From: Trochalopteron elliotii
Taxonomy: Eukaryota > Chordata > Aves > Passeriformes > Leiothrichidae
Assembly: GCA_024734555.1 (NCBI GenBank)
Contig: JANPWX010000163.1
Location: 130,142-194,141, forward strand
Direction of reading: 5' to 3'
DNA length: 64,000 nt
Shown one piece after another: positions 61,851 to 64,000 of the stretch. The position numbers and the translations under genes are program-made. Each line of letters opens with the position of its first letter. Position 1 is the stretch's first letter. Under the pieces are notes generated by a model, which saw only the letters and a program-made list of their open reading frames with translations, did no database searches and was not told where the DNA came from.

Positions 61851-64000
61851 TCACTACCTTTATGATGTATGAATGAAAATAACACTTGTTTTTCAGATAT
61901 CGGGCTGGGTTACAGGATGAATGAAAGAGGAGAGAATGCTTTAGAATGCTTTATACTATGGAAGCAAATATGACCTAGAGTTACTGAATGACATTTCAAA
62001 GAACAAAATAGGTCTCCCAAACCCAGAATACTGCAAATAAAGTTATCTATACTTTTGCAGGCAATCATAACACAGACCAAGCATTCATGTGAGCTCAAGG
62101 AAAAGAAATGAAGCCATGTAAGACATAACTATTCAAGCTATTCTAACACTCGTTGTTACACAGCCATGATTAACTAAAACACCACCTCTGAGATTAAATG
62201 TGATTTTTAGAACATATATACAATCTGGCAGATACAATTTTTAAAAAGACCATATATTATATGATAAAAAATATAATTTATAATATAATTATAAATAAAT
62301 TATAATTTATAATTTATACTAATGTATTTATATATTATATAAATAACGCATCCAGCTTTCCTGTGGGGAGCTATTAGAGCACTGCTTTTTCAGAGATGCC
62401 TGAATTTACACGGTTTGTCCTCTGCCCATTTTTCAATGTTTTTCCTATTTAATCATTTTATTTCCTGATCAAACTTGTGTTTCTTCAAGTTTTGCTTAGT
62501 CACACCACCATTACCACTTGCATGGAAGCAATCTAACACAGTACAAGCTGTACAGCTTTTGTCTCTGCACAAGGTTTTGTGCACCCAGCAGAGAGGAGCT
62601 TGCAAGGCAACACACCACTGAACACAACTTTGGTTTTGTGCTAGCACAGCAATGGTTTTTGCAGCGCACAAAAATGCTTCATTAACATTTCAAACAATGT
62701 AATTTGGTGCCTTTGCTGCACTTCCTGTGATGATCTGTAAAGTTAGCTTACTATGGGTTCATCTTAATGAAGCTTTTCCAGATACCCTGTAGGTATCCTT
62801 TTCACTTAAAAAAATGCTAGAGAAACTGTTCACTCCTTTCCAGTTGTCTCATCTGCTAATGGTTGAATACAAAACCAGAAGTTAATGCTAATGTTTTATG
62901 AAAAAGCAATGTTTATTTGGATATTAAATGCTGTCCGACTTATCTTGCACAGCTTCCATGGCTGTCATTATTCATTCTAGCCCTTTCACATGAGAATAAA
63001 ATCTGAATATTAACTACTCTCATCCAGTCACAGAATTTAACCCTGAAACTCCTTTCTTCCAAGAGAGGCAGGCGGTTAATGACTATATCCAAAAGCAGGT
63101 ATGTATAACTAAGAGGCACAGTTGTAAATTCCTTGGAGAGGGGGAAAAAGAAAGATACAAAAGGAGAAGGTGAAAAAAATAAAAGGGGGGGGAAATACTA
63201 CAATGCAAGAATGTGCTATATATGTTAAACAACCAAAGTGGAATTTTCTAAAACGGTACCCATTTGCAAACTTCTGCCAACATAGCTGAAGAAGGAAGAC
63301 TAGGAGGTGATTAGCCACTGAACCAGCAGAAGCCCCTGCCACTGACTTAAAGCAGCAGAACTGGTTTAGCTGATGGAGCTTTCACTGGTACAGCCTGTTT
63401 GCTTGGTGTGCAGGGCTTTACTAGATGGCCCTGGAGCAAAGCTTTGCCACAGAGATGCTGCATAGCAGAAACTCCCTGGCAATACTTCACACTAACAGCC
63501 TTATAACCATGAAAGAACACCAGAGCAGGAGGTGCAAGTTCCTATCACAAGTGAGGCTGCTCATCCATAATGCTCACAAAGAATAATCTGGTTTTGTATT
63601 ATCTTATGCTTTTTGCTCCTCATTGAAAGGCACATACATTCAGAAAAAAGAAAAAGAACATATCAAGTGGCCACTGTTAAAACCAAAAAAACCAAGGAGC
63701 TCTGTTAGTGCTGCCAAAGGATCTTCACCAGACAATTATGTTGGCATAATTTTTTTGGCACACCTAGAAAAACACTTGTAGTTAATCACTCTGTATCGTC
63801 ACTGAATCATTACGTGTGACACCTTTTCACAAGTCCTGTTTACATGCATTTCCCTGACAGCAGCAGGAATGGAAAATCTTACTGCTTTGAGATGAAGTTC
63901 AATAAAATGGCAGTGTCACTATAATGGCAGCACAATATCAAAAATGCCATTTCAAGTTCATCTTTTCCCCTGCTACTCCCCATCATGCTCCAGTGATGCA
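61851..64000. other. Unique non-coding DNA
   Basis: No gene is recognised. Contents include a 10-base tandem duplication (AGAATGCTTT, 61933-61952), an AT-only stretch at 62252-62346 and a purine tract at about 63130-63194 with a run of eight G. Short open frames lack any domain. Confidence 0.55.
62252..62346. repeat. AT-only low-complexity, self-complementary
   Basis: About 95 bases made almost wholly of A and T, with several ATAATTTATAATT-like units that are complementary to themselves and to one another. It can unwind or form cruciforms readily. No unit is regular enough to call a tandem repeat. Confidence 0.75.

Noticed and set aside
61447..61854. 135-codon minus frame as an intact gene
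   Set aside because: Its motifs are pieces of CR1 reverse transcriptase. It ends where a frameshift and deletions begin, so it is pseudogene sequence.
1..64000. tRNA, rRNA, known miRNA, CRISPR array or bacterial operon
   Set aside because: I searched by eye for tRNA T-loop motifs, several common miRNA sequences and regularly spaced repeats and found none. Sensitive RNA searches (for example Infernal against Rfam) were not possible here.

Overview
The window is vertebrate nuclear DNA, most likely from a bird. Evidence for a bird is the presence of CR1 LINE copies (one with a recognisable reverse transcriptase on the minus strand, one 3' end on the plus strand), a possible remnant of an avian-type retroviral LTR, generally AT-rich and CpG-poor sequence, sparse interspersed repeats, and no trace of mammalian Alu, L1 or B1 sequence. 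A single undetermined base (N) at 24127 shows that it comes from a draft assembly. The organism call is an inference from repeat types. A turtle or crocodilian is not strictly excluded.

I find no protein-coding gene I can name. All ATG-started reading frames are short (at most 195 codons). The longest is an antisense shadow of the CR1 element, and the rest resemble chance frames in non-coding DNA. No tRNA, rRNA, CRISPR or bacterial-type operon is visible. The window reads as a large intron or an intergenic stretch between vertebrate genes.

Layout: 1-9600 is unique non-coding DNA. A CR1 3' end lies at about 9588-9760, followed 75 bp later by a small well-spliced-looking open segment (9837-9912). 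From 9761 to 19025 the sequence is unique, ending in a cluster of strong DNA hairpins (18369-18607) and a 46-base A tract (19026-19071). A perfect 18-bp palindrome resembling POU-factor sites follows at 19246. A degenerate LTR-like fragment starts near 21996. From 22 to 46 kb the DNA is unique, with scattered simple repeats and inverted repeats. A strong G-quadruplex motif lies at 46088-46111, a long purine-rich tract at 48430-48712, and a slightly CpG-enriched patch at 51600-51885. A degraded CR1 with ORF2 remnants occupies about 60432-61850, followed by an AT-only stretch near 62250-62346.

The most unusual property I can see is an apparent excess of short, perfect or near-perfect inverted repeats with tiny loops. 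These include a 16-bp stem with one G-T pair at 18570-18607, and a hairpin at 59216-59240 whose two arms each carry an AP-1 site. A few segments with strong splice signals and an open frame (notably 58628-58736) could be unannotated exons, but nothing seen here proves it. I did not find a convincing new biological system.
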